This document shows positions 1 through 6,484 of a DNA stretch of 9,585 bases, piece after piece (positions within the stretch are counted from its first letter, which is position 1; each line of letters starts with the position of its first letter). Below the pieces are notes generated by a model. That model was not told the DNA's origin and did no database searches. It saw only the letters and a list, made by a program, of their open reading frames with translations. The translations under genes were made by a program, and so were the position numbers. The stretch is from an uncultured Bermanella sp. Lineage in GTDB: Bacteria; Pseudomonadota; Gammaproteobacteria; Pseudomonadales; Oceanobacteraceae. The stretch is from NCBI GenBank assembly GCA_913054445.1, contig CAJXIK010000059.1, positions 1 through 9,585 on the forward strand, given 5' to 3'.

Positions 1-5
1 GGTTA

Positions 6-50
6 GGTGTGCGCGTGCAGCAAGGTAATTGCTTCACCTTGTCGCCCACC
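6..50 (-). promoter_or_regulatory. Candidate expression-platform hairpin downstream of the B12 riboswitch
   Basis: On the minus strand, CAAGGT (41-36) pairs with ACCTTG (26-21) around a 9-nt loop. The stem is extended by GCG (45-43) with CGC (13-11) and by GGTG (50-47) with CACC (9-6), across a 7-nt bulge and one mismatch. It lies about 25 nt after the B12 box, where the switching hairpin of these riboswitches normally sits. No U-tract is visible before the window ends, so I cannot tell a terminator from a ribosome-binding-site sequestering stem. The role is inferred from position. Confidence 0.45.
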
Positions 51-72
51 GCAACGTCAGTTTATGTGTGAA

Positions 73-209
73 TAGGCCGGTATCCGGGCTTACGATCTAA
101 CATCGTTTACCGTTGCGGGGGCAGCACTGGACTGGATATTCGTAACCAAAAATACGAATATCGGCACCAGTTTCCCGTTTAACCCTTGTCTCGAACGACT
201 TGGGACCTA
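73..209 (-). promoter_or_regulatory. Cobalamin (AdoCbl/B12) riboswitch aptamer
   Basis: The minus strand carries the conserved cobalamin-riboswitch blocks in order: GGGAA (176-172), GGTG (168-165), CTGCCCCCGCAAC followed by GGTAA (124 downward), and the B12 box AAGCCCGGATACCGGCC (91-75). A closing P1-type helix can be drawn between TAGGTC (209-204) and GGCCTA (78-73), with one G-U pair. Between GGTG and the CTGCC block there is an extra perfect hairpin (162-135). In this family, binding of a cobalamin to the aptamer normally lowers expression of the downstream gene, often a B12 transporter or a B12 biosynthesis or B12-independent enzyme. The controlled gene is beyond the left edge, so its identity is unknown. 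A sigma70-type promoter lies just upstream. Confidence 0.93.
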
Positions 210-221
210 AATTTTGCGGCG

Positions 222-250
222 ATAGTACAAAAGGGTTAGCGGAATATCAA
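222..250 (-). promoter_or_regulatory. Sigma70-type promoter for the B12-riboswitch transcript
   Basis: On the minus strand, TTGATA (250-245) and TACTAT (227-222) are separated by exactly 17 nt. These match the -35 and -10 consensus at five of six positions each, apart from minor deviations. Transcription would begin near 214-216, a few bases before the first paired base of the riboswitch aptamer at 209. That spacing is what a dedicated riboswitch promoter should have, and it supports the call. The start site is inferred, not measured. Confidence 0.75.
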
Positions 251-298
251 TATATGTTCTAAATCGATCTAAGTAGCGGGGTCGTTAGCAGGATTGGC

Positions 299-2287
299 TC
301 AGGTTATCTGTTTTGGGTTTTGCTGGTCGTCAGCCTGATTGATCAAGGGCAAGCTAATGGTAAAGCGAGTCCCCGACCCTAGGGTGCTCTCTACCCGCAT
401 TTGCCCTTGGTGGTGGTTGGTGATGATGAAAAAGGAGACAGATAGCCCCAGACCCGTGCCCAAACCCACTTCCTTAGTGGTGAAGAAGGGTTCGAATATG
501 TGGCGAGTGGTGTCCTCATCCATGCCTGGCCCGTTGTCTTCTATGATGAGTTCGGCCATCTGTTCGTTTTGGCGGGTGAATATTTGGATCTGGCTATGTC
601 CGTTTTCAGCACATTCCTTTTGTGACTTGTAGCCCTGTAGTGCCTGCGCCGAATTTTTTAATAGGTTAAGAATTACTTGCTCTATTTCCGAGGGGATACA
701 GGGCACGTCGTGTATGCCGAGGTCGAAGTTTTTAACCACCTCTATGCTCTTGAAGTCGTAGCCGCTGGACAAACTGTATTCATTTTTGGCGATGTTAATG
801 GCGCGGTCTATGATGTGGTGCAGGCTTTGTGGCTGCAAGCTCTTGGGGCTTTGTCGGCTAAATTGCAGCATGTTGCTGACGATGGTCGAGGCGCGTTCGC
901 CCGCCTGATTGATGTTGTCTAGGAAGGTAAGTATGCCCCGCTCTTCCATGTAGCGGCACATTTGTTGTAGGTCGCTGTTCATTATTTTGGCCACGTCTTG
1001 GTTTCTCTTGAGGGCCGGATCTAAGCGCCGCTTTATATTTTGTACGGTGTGAATTATGGCACCCAAGGGGTTGTTAATTTCATGCGCCATGCCCGCGGCC
1101 AAGCCTCCCAGAGACATCATTTTTTCCGATTGCACCATCATGTCTTCCATCTGCGTGCGCTGGGTGATGTCGTCAATTTTTATAACCGCTCCCGAGCGGG
1201 TGGTGTCTAATAGTGGGTATATGGTGATGTCTAGGTAACGGTTGCCGTTATCGGCAGTGAAGGCAACCCGCTCTGCCTTGTTGGTGTTGTGATTGTCCAA
1301 TGAGTCGCCGATGAGCGCCACATGCGGCAGTAAAAATTCACAGGATTCTTCTAGAGGTTGATAGATGGCATTATCACGGCGGGTGCCGGTAATAAGGCTG
1401 GCCCCCTTGTTCCACTGGGTCACCGTTAGTTCATGGTCTACGGCAATGATGGCGCTGGGCATAGAGTCGATGATGTTGTTTAGATAGTGTTGGAAGTCGG
1501 TCAGCTTGTGTTCGACCCGGGCGCGAACCTTAACCTCGAACTCTAATCGTTCATTGGTGTCGTGCATTTTTTTCGAGAGTTCGATGGCCTGCTTTCGCGC
1601 CTGTTCGGCTTTTTCTTTTTCTTGGCGCAGCACCTGGTCATCTTGTTCGATGCGGTTGAGCATGAAGTTAAAATTTTCCGCTAGGGTGCCGATTTCATCG
1701 GGGTAAAATCGTTGTGCCCTTAATGCATAATTGTGCTCCATGGCAATTTCGTTGGTGGTGGCGGTTAAGGAAAAAATGGGGCGAATGATGAGCCGATTTA
1801 TAAAATAGAGGATGATTAAGATAAGTGTAATGCTGGCGATGATCATGAGTAGGTTGATGATCACCATCTCATAAAGAAAGGCACGGGTTACGTGTGCGCT
1901 CACTTCAGCTATGAGGGTAAATTTAGGGCCTGCTATTAAAACTTTGGTGGCGTTCAACTGCGCTAGACTTATTTGACTCAACTGTGACGGAAAAATATCC
2001 CGCGTGGCATCTACTAATTGGCCGTCATGGTTGTACATGCCGGTGTCTGTGATGGTGAACAGGGATTGTTGCTTATTTAAGTGTTGCTGCCACTGGCGGC
2101 TGGTTTTTATTACTTGCTTGGGGGCGTACAGCAAGGGCGTTAATGCGGCAATGTGCTGCTGAATGGGGTTTTGCGAGGCGAGCCACACGTTACTCAAGAC
2201 GTTTAAAGTCGAGATACTCGTCATGGCGACGGCCAGTATGATGAATACCTTGTGTCTGACTTTTAGCTGGCGAAAGAATTGGCGCAT
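299..2287 (-). CDS. Membrane-bound PAS-domain sensor histidine kinase
   Basis: This is a 662-residue two-component sensor kinase. Counted from the ATG at 2287, a first membrane helix covers about residues 13-35. A roughly 100-residue periplasmic sensor segment follows, then a second membrane helix at about 140-165. After these come a HAMP linker (about 165-220), a charged coiled coil (220-262), a PAS domain (about 263-375), and a HisKA domain with the H-box AHEINNPLG, whose phospho-acceptor is His402. The ATPase domain shows the N-box NLLKNSAQAL (541-550), DNGPGMD (584-590) and GLGTGLGLS (608-616). All catalytic boxes look intact, so it should be active. About 30 extra residues with many acidic and aromatic positions lie between the two HisKA helices (about 425-458). 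An in-frame TTG at 2296 would add three residues; the ATG is preferred, although neither start has a strong ribosome binding site. No response regulator is in view, so its partner and signal are unknown. Confidence 0.93.
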   Translation of the reverse strand: MRQFFRQLKVRHKVFIILAVAMTSISTLNVLSNVWLASQNPIQQHIAALTPLLYAPKQVIKTSRQWQQHLNKQQSLFTITDTGMYNHDGQLVDATRDIFPSQLSQISLAQLNATKVLIAGPKFTLIAEVSAHVTRAFLYEMVIINLLMIIASITLILIILYFINRLIIRPIFSLTATTNEIAMEHNYALRAQRFYPDEIGTLAENFNFMLNRIEQDDQVLRQEKEKAEQARKQAIELSKKMHDTNERLEFEVKVRARVEHKLTDFQHYLNNIIDSMPSAIIAVDHELTVTQWNKGASLITGTRRDNAIYQPLEESCEFLLPHVALIGDSLDNHNTNKAERVAFTADNGNRYLDITIYPLLDTTRSGAVIKIDDITQRTQMEDMMVQSEKMMSLGGLAAGMAHEINNPLGAIIHTVQNIKRRLDPALKRNQDVAKIMNSDLQQMCRYMEERGILTFLDNINQAGERASTIVSNMLQFSRQSPKSLQPQSLHHIIDRAINIAKNEYSLSSGYDFKSIEVVKNFDLGIHDVPCIPSEIEQVILNLLKNSAQALQGYKSQKECAENGHSQIQIFTRQNEQMAELIIEDNGPGMDEDTTRHIFEPFFTTKEVGLGTGLGLSVSFFIITNHHQGQMRVESTLGSGTRFTISLPLINQADDQQNPKQIT

Positions 2288-2377
2288 AACGATCAAATGA
2301 GTGGCTAGAATTATTTAAGGTGTCAGCAGATTACAGGAGATGGTAGCGGGGGCCAAGGCTGGAATTCGGTGTTTATT

Positions 2378-3253
2378 TTAATGGGATTGCAGCTGTCGTA
2401 CCTGCGCCAACAACTTTTTATTTTGCGGGCAAGCGATCGAGTATTTCTGGCAGGCTTGCACAATAAAACCACTGATGAAATCAATTTCGGTGGGGCGATT
2501 TTTTTGCCAGTCTTGGTACATAGAGCTGTAGTTGTTGGCCGTGAGTTGGCAAACACCTGTGGCTAACGAATAGGCAGAGTCTAACTTAAAGGGCAGTTTT
2601 TCTAGCAGTTCATCCAGCTCCTTGCATATCAACAGCATGTGCTGACGGATTTTTTCTTGTTGTATTAATTCGCCGTTACGGCACTGGTAAATCACCGTGA
2701 GTGGGTTTATTACACTGTTAATAATCAGCTTGCGCCATAATATAGGCTCCATATCCGCTTGCCATATAAAGTGTTCAGCGGGCAGCCACTGCCTTAATTT
2801 TTCGTTCTTAGCCAGCTGGGTTATGGCACCGATGTGGTTTTGACCTATGCCAGCATGGACTAGGGTGTGGGGGTCGCTCTTGTAGGCACCCTCGGTGGAG
2901 CTACAGGCGTACACCGCATATTGTTCATAAGCTTGGCCGATGAGTTGCTGGCTGCCCATGCCATTTTGCAGCAGTAAAATTTGCGCATCTTGAGCGAGGT
3001 GCTGGTGAATGTTGTCTAGGGCGGCCTTGGCATCGAATGCCTTGGTGGCAACAATTAAATGCTTAATGGGGGCGCGAACGGTGTCTTTTGTCAGGCTGTG
3101 GCCAGAGATAAAAGTGTTGCCCGGTTTCTTCTCGAAGTCAAAGCTCGCAGCCTTACTGTGACGCTGTATAAAGTGCAGGTTATGCCGTGTTGGGAAATAG
3201 CTGGCCCACAGGCAAGCCATGGCACCTGTGCCTAAGATGTGAATGTCTAACAT
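2378..3253 (-). CDS. panE: 2-dehydropantoate 2-reductase (ketopantoate reductase)
   Basis: This enzyme reduces 2-dehydropantoate to pantoate with NADPH, a step in pantothenate and coenzyme A synthesis in the cytoplasm. The 291-residue product is close to the usual length of about 300. It opens with a Rossmann nucleotide-binding loop, GTGAMA (residues 8-13), in which the last glycine of the common GxGxxG is alanine. The catalytic and substrate residues are in place: Asn97 in LLLQNGMG, Lys175 in LWRKLIINSVINPLT, and Glu256 in RPTEIDFI. The ATG at 3253 starts 2 nt after the stop of the upstream Y1-like gene and puts the protein start right before the first beta strand. An in-frame TTG at 3280 would add nine residues not expected in the family. 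Translational coupling to the upstream gene is likely, since I see no strong ribosome binding site. Its 3' end is 90 bp from the sensor kinase. Confidence 0.92.
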   Translation of the reverse strand: MLDIHILGTGAMACLWASYFPTRHNLHFIQRHSKAASFDFEKKPGNTFISGHSLTKDTVRAPIKHLIVATKAFDAKAALDNIHQHLAQDAQILLLQNGMGSQQLIGQAYEQYAVYACSSTEGAYKSDPHTLVHAGIGQNHIGAITQLAKNEKLRQWLPAEHFIWQADMEPILWRKLIINSVINPLTVIYQCRNGELIQQEKIRQHMLLICKELDELLEKLPFKLDSAYSLATGVCQLTANNYSSMYQDWQKNRPTEIDFISGFIVQACQKYSIACPQNKKLLAQVRQLQSH

Positions 3254-3255
3254 AG

Positions 3256-4194
3256 TTATGCAGTGATTGATTGTTGCCAAAAATTGGCAATATACCGCAA
3301 ATAGGCTTTAGGGTGGTGTAAAGAGAGTGAATTGATTTTCAGTTGCAGGGTGGTTTGGTCTTTAGAGAGGCGCTTGGCCGCAAAATATAACGGCCCCTTA
3401 GCCACCTTAACAAACAGCCAAGCCAGCAGGTAATGCGCCTCGGGTAAGTTATGGTGGCGGCTGATGCCCATTAAGGTTTTTTGATCTAGTTGAGTCACAT
3501 GGTTTAAGGCCGTTAAGCACGCCTGCCAAAGTTGCTGGTGATCATTTTCTATGTCTGCGCCAGTGTCCTCGCCGTAGTCGGCCATGGCGCGGGTAATGTA
3601 GCTGGCATCGGCATAGGCGAGATAAAACTCGTTGTTATCCAACTGGCTGTGCGGGTGGGGCACTAGCCGCTGGCTGCTCATGTAATCCTCGAAGCGTTTG
3701 CCCCGTTGGCCACTGTGATGGGACAACATGGTTAAGATGTGGGCGGTCTTTACTTGGGTGTGCTGCTTGCCGCTGTAATCGTGGTAGGAGCTGTACAAAA
3801 ATTGGTCGCTGGTGCTGCACAGTTTACGTGCCACCGGCAAGTTATGCACATGGCGTAATGCCTTCACCAAAAACTTGGGTTGTATCAATACTTGCTGGGT
3901 CTGGCCATCATCAAACAGGTAGCCACTGTCACCACTGGTGTCGTTGTGCCATTGATTGTATTGCAGCAAACACGTTTCTAGCCAGTGACTAGGGGCAAGC
4001 TTACTGTGCAGTAACAGGTGTAGATCGTGGGGGAAAAAACAGTAACCGTATAGCTCGATGCTGGCTTGCCGGTTTAAGAGTTGCAAAAAATAATCGATGG
4101 CGAAAACCGAGCTAAAAATCGGGAGGTGGGCCGAGCTGGAAATATGTAAATAATAGGTTTGATTCGCTAAGTCTAAGCTTATTTTTTTAGTCAT
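3256..4194 (-). CDS. Y1-transposase-like (RAYT/IS200-related) protein with a degraded HUH motif
   Basis: The first ~145 residues of this 312-residue protein follow the layout of the Y1 (TnpA_REP-type) transposase domain. An N-terminal strand is followed by ELYGYCFFPHDLHLLLHS, the counterpart of the usual 'YVLMPNHVHLLL' strand. Next come YNQWHNDTSGDSGYLF, matching the Y..N....G.GHLF block, then LVKALRHVHNLPVARKL, matching 'L..YIHLNPVRAGL', and LYSSYHDYSG, matching 'PWSSYRAYLG'. The putative nucleophile, Tyr79, is kept, but the first histidine of the HUH pair is Asp57 (D57-L58-H59, with a displaced His56). The remaining ~165 residues are helical and could hold a DNA-binding helix-turn-helix, which I cannot confirm. 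No terminal inverted repeats or target duplications flank it. The gene is intact and coupled to panE (2-nt gap), which suggests a domesticated, possibly DNA-binding protein rather than an active element. The ATG at 4194 lacks an obvious ribosome binding site. Confidence 0.72.
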   Translation of the reverse strand: MTKKISLDLANQTYYLHISSSAHLPIFSSVFAIDYFLQLLNRQASIELYGYCFFPHDLHLLLHSKLAPSHWLETCLLQYNQWHNDTSGDSGYLFDDGQTQQVLIQPKFLVKALRHVHNLPVARKLCSTSDQFLYSSYHDYSGKQHTQVKTAHILTMLSHHSGQRGKRFEDYMSSQRLVPHPHSQLDNNEFYLAYADASYITRAMADYGEDTGADIENDHQQLWQACLTALNHVTQLDQKTLMGISRHHNLPEAHYLLAWLFVKVAKGPLYFAAKRLSKDQTTLQLKINSLSLHHPKAYLRYIANFWQQSITA

Positions 4195-4215
4195 ATTTAC
4201 AAGATAGTTAAAGCT

Positions 4216-4248
4216 GGGTTATTTACCAGAGAATACTGGTCGCAACCC
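4216..4248. repeat. Two-step inverted repeat in the divergent intergenic region
   Basis: GGGTT (4216-4220) pairs with AACCC (4244-4248), and inside it ACCAG (4225-4229) pairs with CTGGT (4236-4240) around a 6-nt loop. The arms are separated by 4 and 3 unpaired bases. It lies 22 bp before the start of the Y1-like gene and about 120 bp before yajQ, in a 175-bp region with no gene. No U-tract follows on either strand, so it is not a terminator. It could be an operator, a leader hairpin or a remnant REP-like hairpin linked to the Y1 protein. The function is not shown by the sequence. Confidence 0.5.
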
Positions 4249-4358
4249 GCCTAATAATTGCACGATAAGTGCGGCCTGTGGCAAATTGCTAAAAATAAGG
4301 AATGAATTTTCTGTGCGTCTGGTTAAAATTGCAGAAAGCGATTACCAATGACTCTAAC

Positions 4359-4364
4359 AGGAGG
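4359..4364 (+). promoter_or_regulatory. Strong Shine-Dalgarno for yajQ
   Basis: AGGAGG lies 5 nt before the ATG at 4370. It is a full match to the anti-Shine-Dalgarno core and fixes the start of the YajQ-family gene. Confidence 0.85.
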
Positions 4365-4369
4365 CAAGC

Positions 4370-4855
4370 ATGCCCTCATTTGATGTGGTTTCTGAGATAG
4401 ACACCCACGAAGCAACCAATGCCGTGGATCAGGCCAACCGTGAACTCGAACGTCGTTACGACTTGAAAGGTGCTAATGCATCATTTGAGCTGAAAGAGGG
4501 GGTCATTACGTTATTGGCCAACGAAGAGTTTCATACCGACCAAATGAAGCCCATCTTAGAAACCTGCCTCATCAAGCGTAAAATTAAGGTGAGCTGTGTT
4601 GAATACGCCGATCCACAAGGGGCGGGCAAGCAGGTTAAAGTGTTGGCCACCCTCAAGGAAGGCCTAGACAAAGACCTAACGCGCATCATGGTGAAGATGG
4701 TAAAAGACAATAAAATGAAAGTGCAGGCGGCGATTCAGGGCGAGAGCATTCGCGTCACCGCCAAGAAACGTGACGACCTACAAGACGTCATGGCACTCTG
4801 GAAAGGCAGTGAAGAGATCGCTCTGCCATTGCAGTTTAAAAACTTCAAAGACTAG
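4370..4855 (+). CDS. yajQ: YajQ-family nucleotide-binding protein (UPF0234)
   Basis: The 161-residue product has the usual family length and both family signatures: the MPSFDVVSE start and the LPLQFKNFKD end. Between them are RRYDLKG (29-34), KDNKMKVQAAIQGE (112-125) and RVTAKKRDDLQ (128-138). YajQ proteins are small soluble proteins with two tandem ferredoxin-like folds. Homologues in Xanthomonas and Pseudomonas have been reported to bind cyclic di-GMP and act with transcription factors; whether this one does is inference. A very good ribosome binding site supports the start. It runs in the same direction as the ampG-like gene 36 bp downstream with no terminator between, so the two are probably co-transcribed. 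I could not identify a convincing promoter upstream. Confidence 0.95.
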   Translation: MPSFDVVSEIDTHEATNAVDQANRELERRYDLKGANASFELKEGVITLLANEEFHTDQMKPILETCLIKRKIKVSCVEYADPQGAGKQVKVLATLKEGLDKDLTRIMVKMVKDNKMKVQAAIQGESIRVTAKKRDDLQDVMALWKGSEEIALPLQFKNFKD

Positions 4856-4880
4856 GGTAGCTATGTTGTGCGATCACGTT

Positions 4881-4894
4881 AAGGGCTCGAGTTG
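4881..4894 (+). promoter_or_regulatory. Ribosome binding site and TTG start of ampG
   Basis: AAGGG at 4881-4885, a 6-nt spacer and TTG at 4892-4894 define the start. No in-frame ATG exists until residue 26, inside the first membrane helix, so the rare TTG codon is the best choice. Confidence 0.7.
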
Positions 4895-6436
4895 TTAAAA
4901 AACCTCAATGATGCCCACAGTTGGAAAGAAAGCCTAGCGGCAGCCAAGCACCGCCAAGTGCTTAATATGCTGTTGTTGGGCTTCTCGGCTGGCCTACCTA
5001 TACTGCTGATTTTTTCATCCCTGTCCCTGTGGCTGCGTGAGGCAGGCATAGAGAAATCGGCGGTGACGTATTTTAGCTGGGCGGCCTTGGGGTACTCGTT
5101 TAAATTTGTGTGGGCACCCTTAGTAGATTGTTTGCCTATCCCTGTGTTGACGCGTCGCCTTGGCCTCAGGCGTTCTTGGCTATTGGTCTCACAACTTGGC
5201 GTCATGTTGGCCATCACCCTGATGGCCTATTCTAACCCCGAGGTAGAGAGCCAACTCATGTACATGGCCATGGGGGCGGTGCTGTTGGGGTTCTCTTCGG
5301 CGACCCAGGACATCACCATAGATGCCTACCGCATAGAGGCCGCCAATGCCGACATGCAGGGCATGATGACCGCCAGCTATGTGACCGGCTACCGGCTGGG
5401 AATGATCGTCGCCGGAGCCGGCGCGCTCTATTTGGCCAGCTATTTAGGGACGCGCATGGACGCCTATTCCTACGATGCCTGGAAATTAACCTACCACAGC
5501 ATGAGCCTCTTTATGCTGGTGGGCATTATAACCACCCTCGCCATGCAAGAGCCCATTAACCGCGTTAAAACCCATGCCTTCTTGGCGCAGGATTACCTAC
5601 GTTTGGTCTTATCTTTTGCCCTGTCGGTCATGGCATTCATCGCCTGTTTTTGGTTGAGCGCGGGTGTGGTCGACGGCCTCAAGGCGTTTTTTGAACACGC
5701 CAACTTTAGCAACTTCTTGTTGGAGGTGGCCCGCCTGTTGTTTGCCTGCGGCTGCGCCTTCTGGGTGGCAAAATTGGCCATTAAGCTCAAACTTGTGGAG
5801 CGTAAGGTGATCGAGGTGAGCTACCTATTGCCCATCAAGAGCTTTTTTGAAAACTACGGCATGCGCACCGCTTGGTTGCTGCTGGCACTGATCGGCTTGT
5901 ATCGAATCTCAGATATTGTACTGGGGGTTATTTCCACCGTATTTTATCAGGACATGGGGTTTAGCAAGACCGAAATCGCCGACGCGGTGAAGGTCTTTGG
6001 TTTAATCATGACCATAGTGGGGGCGTTCTTGGGGGGCATATTGGCCATGCGCATTGGCGTCATGAAAATCTTGTTCATCGGGGCGCTGTTGGTGGTGCTG
6101 ACCAACCTACTGTTTATCGTTCTGGTATACAGCGGCCATAACCTGCATGTGCTTTATTTTGTGGTGGCGGCCGATAACCTCGTCGCCGGCATCGCCACCT
6201 CGGCCTTCATCGCCTTCCTGTCTAGCTTGATCGATGTACGCTTCACGGCCATGCAGTATGCGATGTTTTCCTCCCTCATGACCCTCATCCCTAAGTTGCT
6301 GGCGGGTTACTCTGGCGGTATCGTAGATAGCCTGGGTTACACTTCGTTCTTCGTGATTGCCTCGTGCATTGGTTTGCCGGTACTCATTTTGGTTTACTTG
6401 GCCAATAAATCCCTCAACATTCGTCAGCGCACATAA
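4892..6436 (+). CDS. ampG: AmpG-like muropeptide permease (MFS)
   Basis: This 514-residue integral membrane protein has about 12-14 hydrophobic helices, close in size to E. coli AmpG (491). AmpG imports anhydromuropeptides (GlcNAc-anhydroMurNAc peptides) from the periplasm for cell-wall recycling, and in some species it thereby governs beta-lactamase induction. Family features seen are LGFSAGLP in the first helix (29-35), KFVWAPLVD (71-79) before the first cytoplasmic loop with RRLGLRRSW, and the hallmark ATQDITIDAYR (137-147). An MTASYVTGYRLGM segment (159-171) follows. The start is TTG at 4892: AAGGG (4881-4885) lies 6 nt upstream, there is an in-frame stop just before it, and the leader SWKESLAAAKHRQVL has the length expected before the first helix. 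Nearby ATG codons (4908, 4911) are out of frame. Substrate specificity is inferred from family; no ampD, ampE or beta-lactamase gene is in view. Confidence 0.88.
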   Translation: MLKNLNDAHSWKESLAAAKHRQVLNMLLLGFSAGLPILLIFSSLSLWLREAGIEKSAVTYFSWAALGYSFKFVWAPLVDCLPIPVLTRRLGLRRSWLLVSQLGVMLAITLMAYSNPEVESQLMYMAMGAVLLGFSSATQDITIDAYRIEAANADMQGMMTASYVTGYRLGMIVAGAGALYLASYLGTRMDAYSYDAWKLTYHSMSLFMLVGIITTLAMQEPINRVKTHAFLAQDYLRLVLSFALSVMAFIACFWLSAGVVDGLKAFFEHANFSNFLLEVARLLFACGCAFWVAKLAIKLKLVERKVIEVSYLLPIKSFFENYGMRTAWLLLALIGLYRISDIVLGVISTVFYQDMGFSKTEIADAVKVFGLIMTIVGAFLGGILAMRIGVMKILFIGALLVVLTNLLFIVLVYSGHNLHVLYFVVAADNLVAGIATSAFIAFLSSLIDVRFTAMQYAMFSSLMTLIPKLLAGYSGGIVDSLGYTSFFVIASCIGLPVLILVYLANKSLNIRQRT

Positions 6437-6456
6437 AAAAGCCACCCGAGGGTGGC
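6435..6456 (-). terminator. Rho-independent terminator overlapping the ampG stop
   Basis: GCCACC (6441-6446) and GGTGGC (6451-6456) form a 6-bp GC-rich stem with a CGAG/CTCG tetraloop. On the minus strand it is followed by six T (6440-6435), so it is a textbook terminator for the minus-strand gene ending at 6483. On the plus strand the six A lie before the stem and no T-run follows directly, so it would be weaker for ampG. The A-tract is part of the ampG stop codon (TAA at 6434-6436). Confidence 0.85.
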
Positions 6457-6465
6457 AAGCGGTCT

Positions 6466-6484
6466 ACACAACGAAGTGTTTTTT
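6466..6484 (+). terminator. Possible weak plus-strand terminator after ampG
   Basis: ACAC (6466-6469) and GTGT (6476-6479) form a short stem with a 6-nt loop followed by five T (6480-6484). The stem is only 4 bp and A/T-rich, so it would be weak alone. Together with the GC-rich hairpin just upstream it may end ampG transcription. It runs into the stop codon of the converging gene. Confidence 0.3.

Noticed and set aside
242..259. Imperfect inverted repeat GAATAT..ATATGTTC around the riboswitch promoter -35
   Set aside because: The arms match only partly and the region is A/T-rich, so chance is a sufficient explanation.
339..1706. Plus-strand frames opposite the sensor kinase
   Set aside because: The minus-strand frame shows all kinase motifs. 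The opposite frames are short, fragmented and low in recognisable content.
3251..3280. TTG at 3280 as the panE start, overlapping the upstream gene
   Set aside because: It adds nine residues before the first Rossmann strand that the family does not have. The ATG at 3253 gives the expected N-terminus.
3256..4194. An active IS200/IS605-type insertion sequence
   Set aside because: One HUH histidine is replaced, the protein is longer than active TnpA, and no element ends or accessory tnpB are seen.
4195..4369. Sigma70 promoters for yajQ and the Y1-like gene
   Set aside because: I found only partial matches, such as TTGCAC-N18-CAAATT on the plus strand, which are too weak to report as features.
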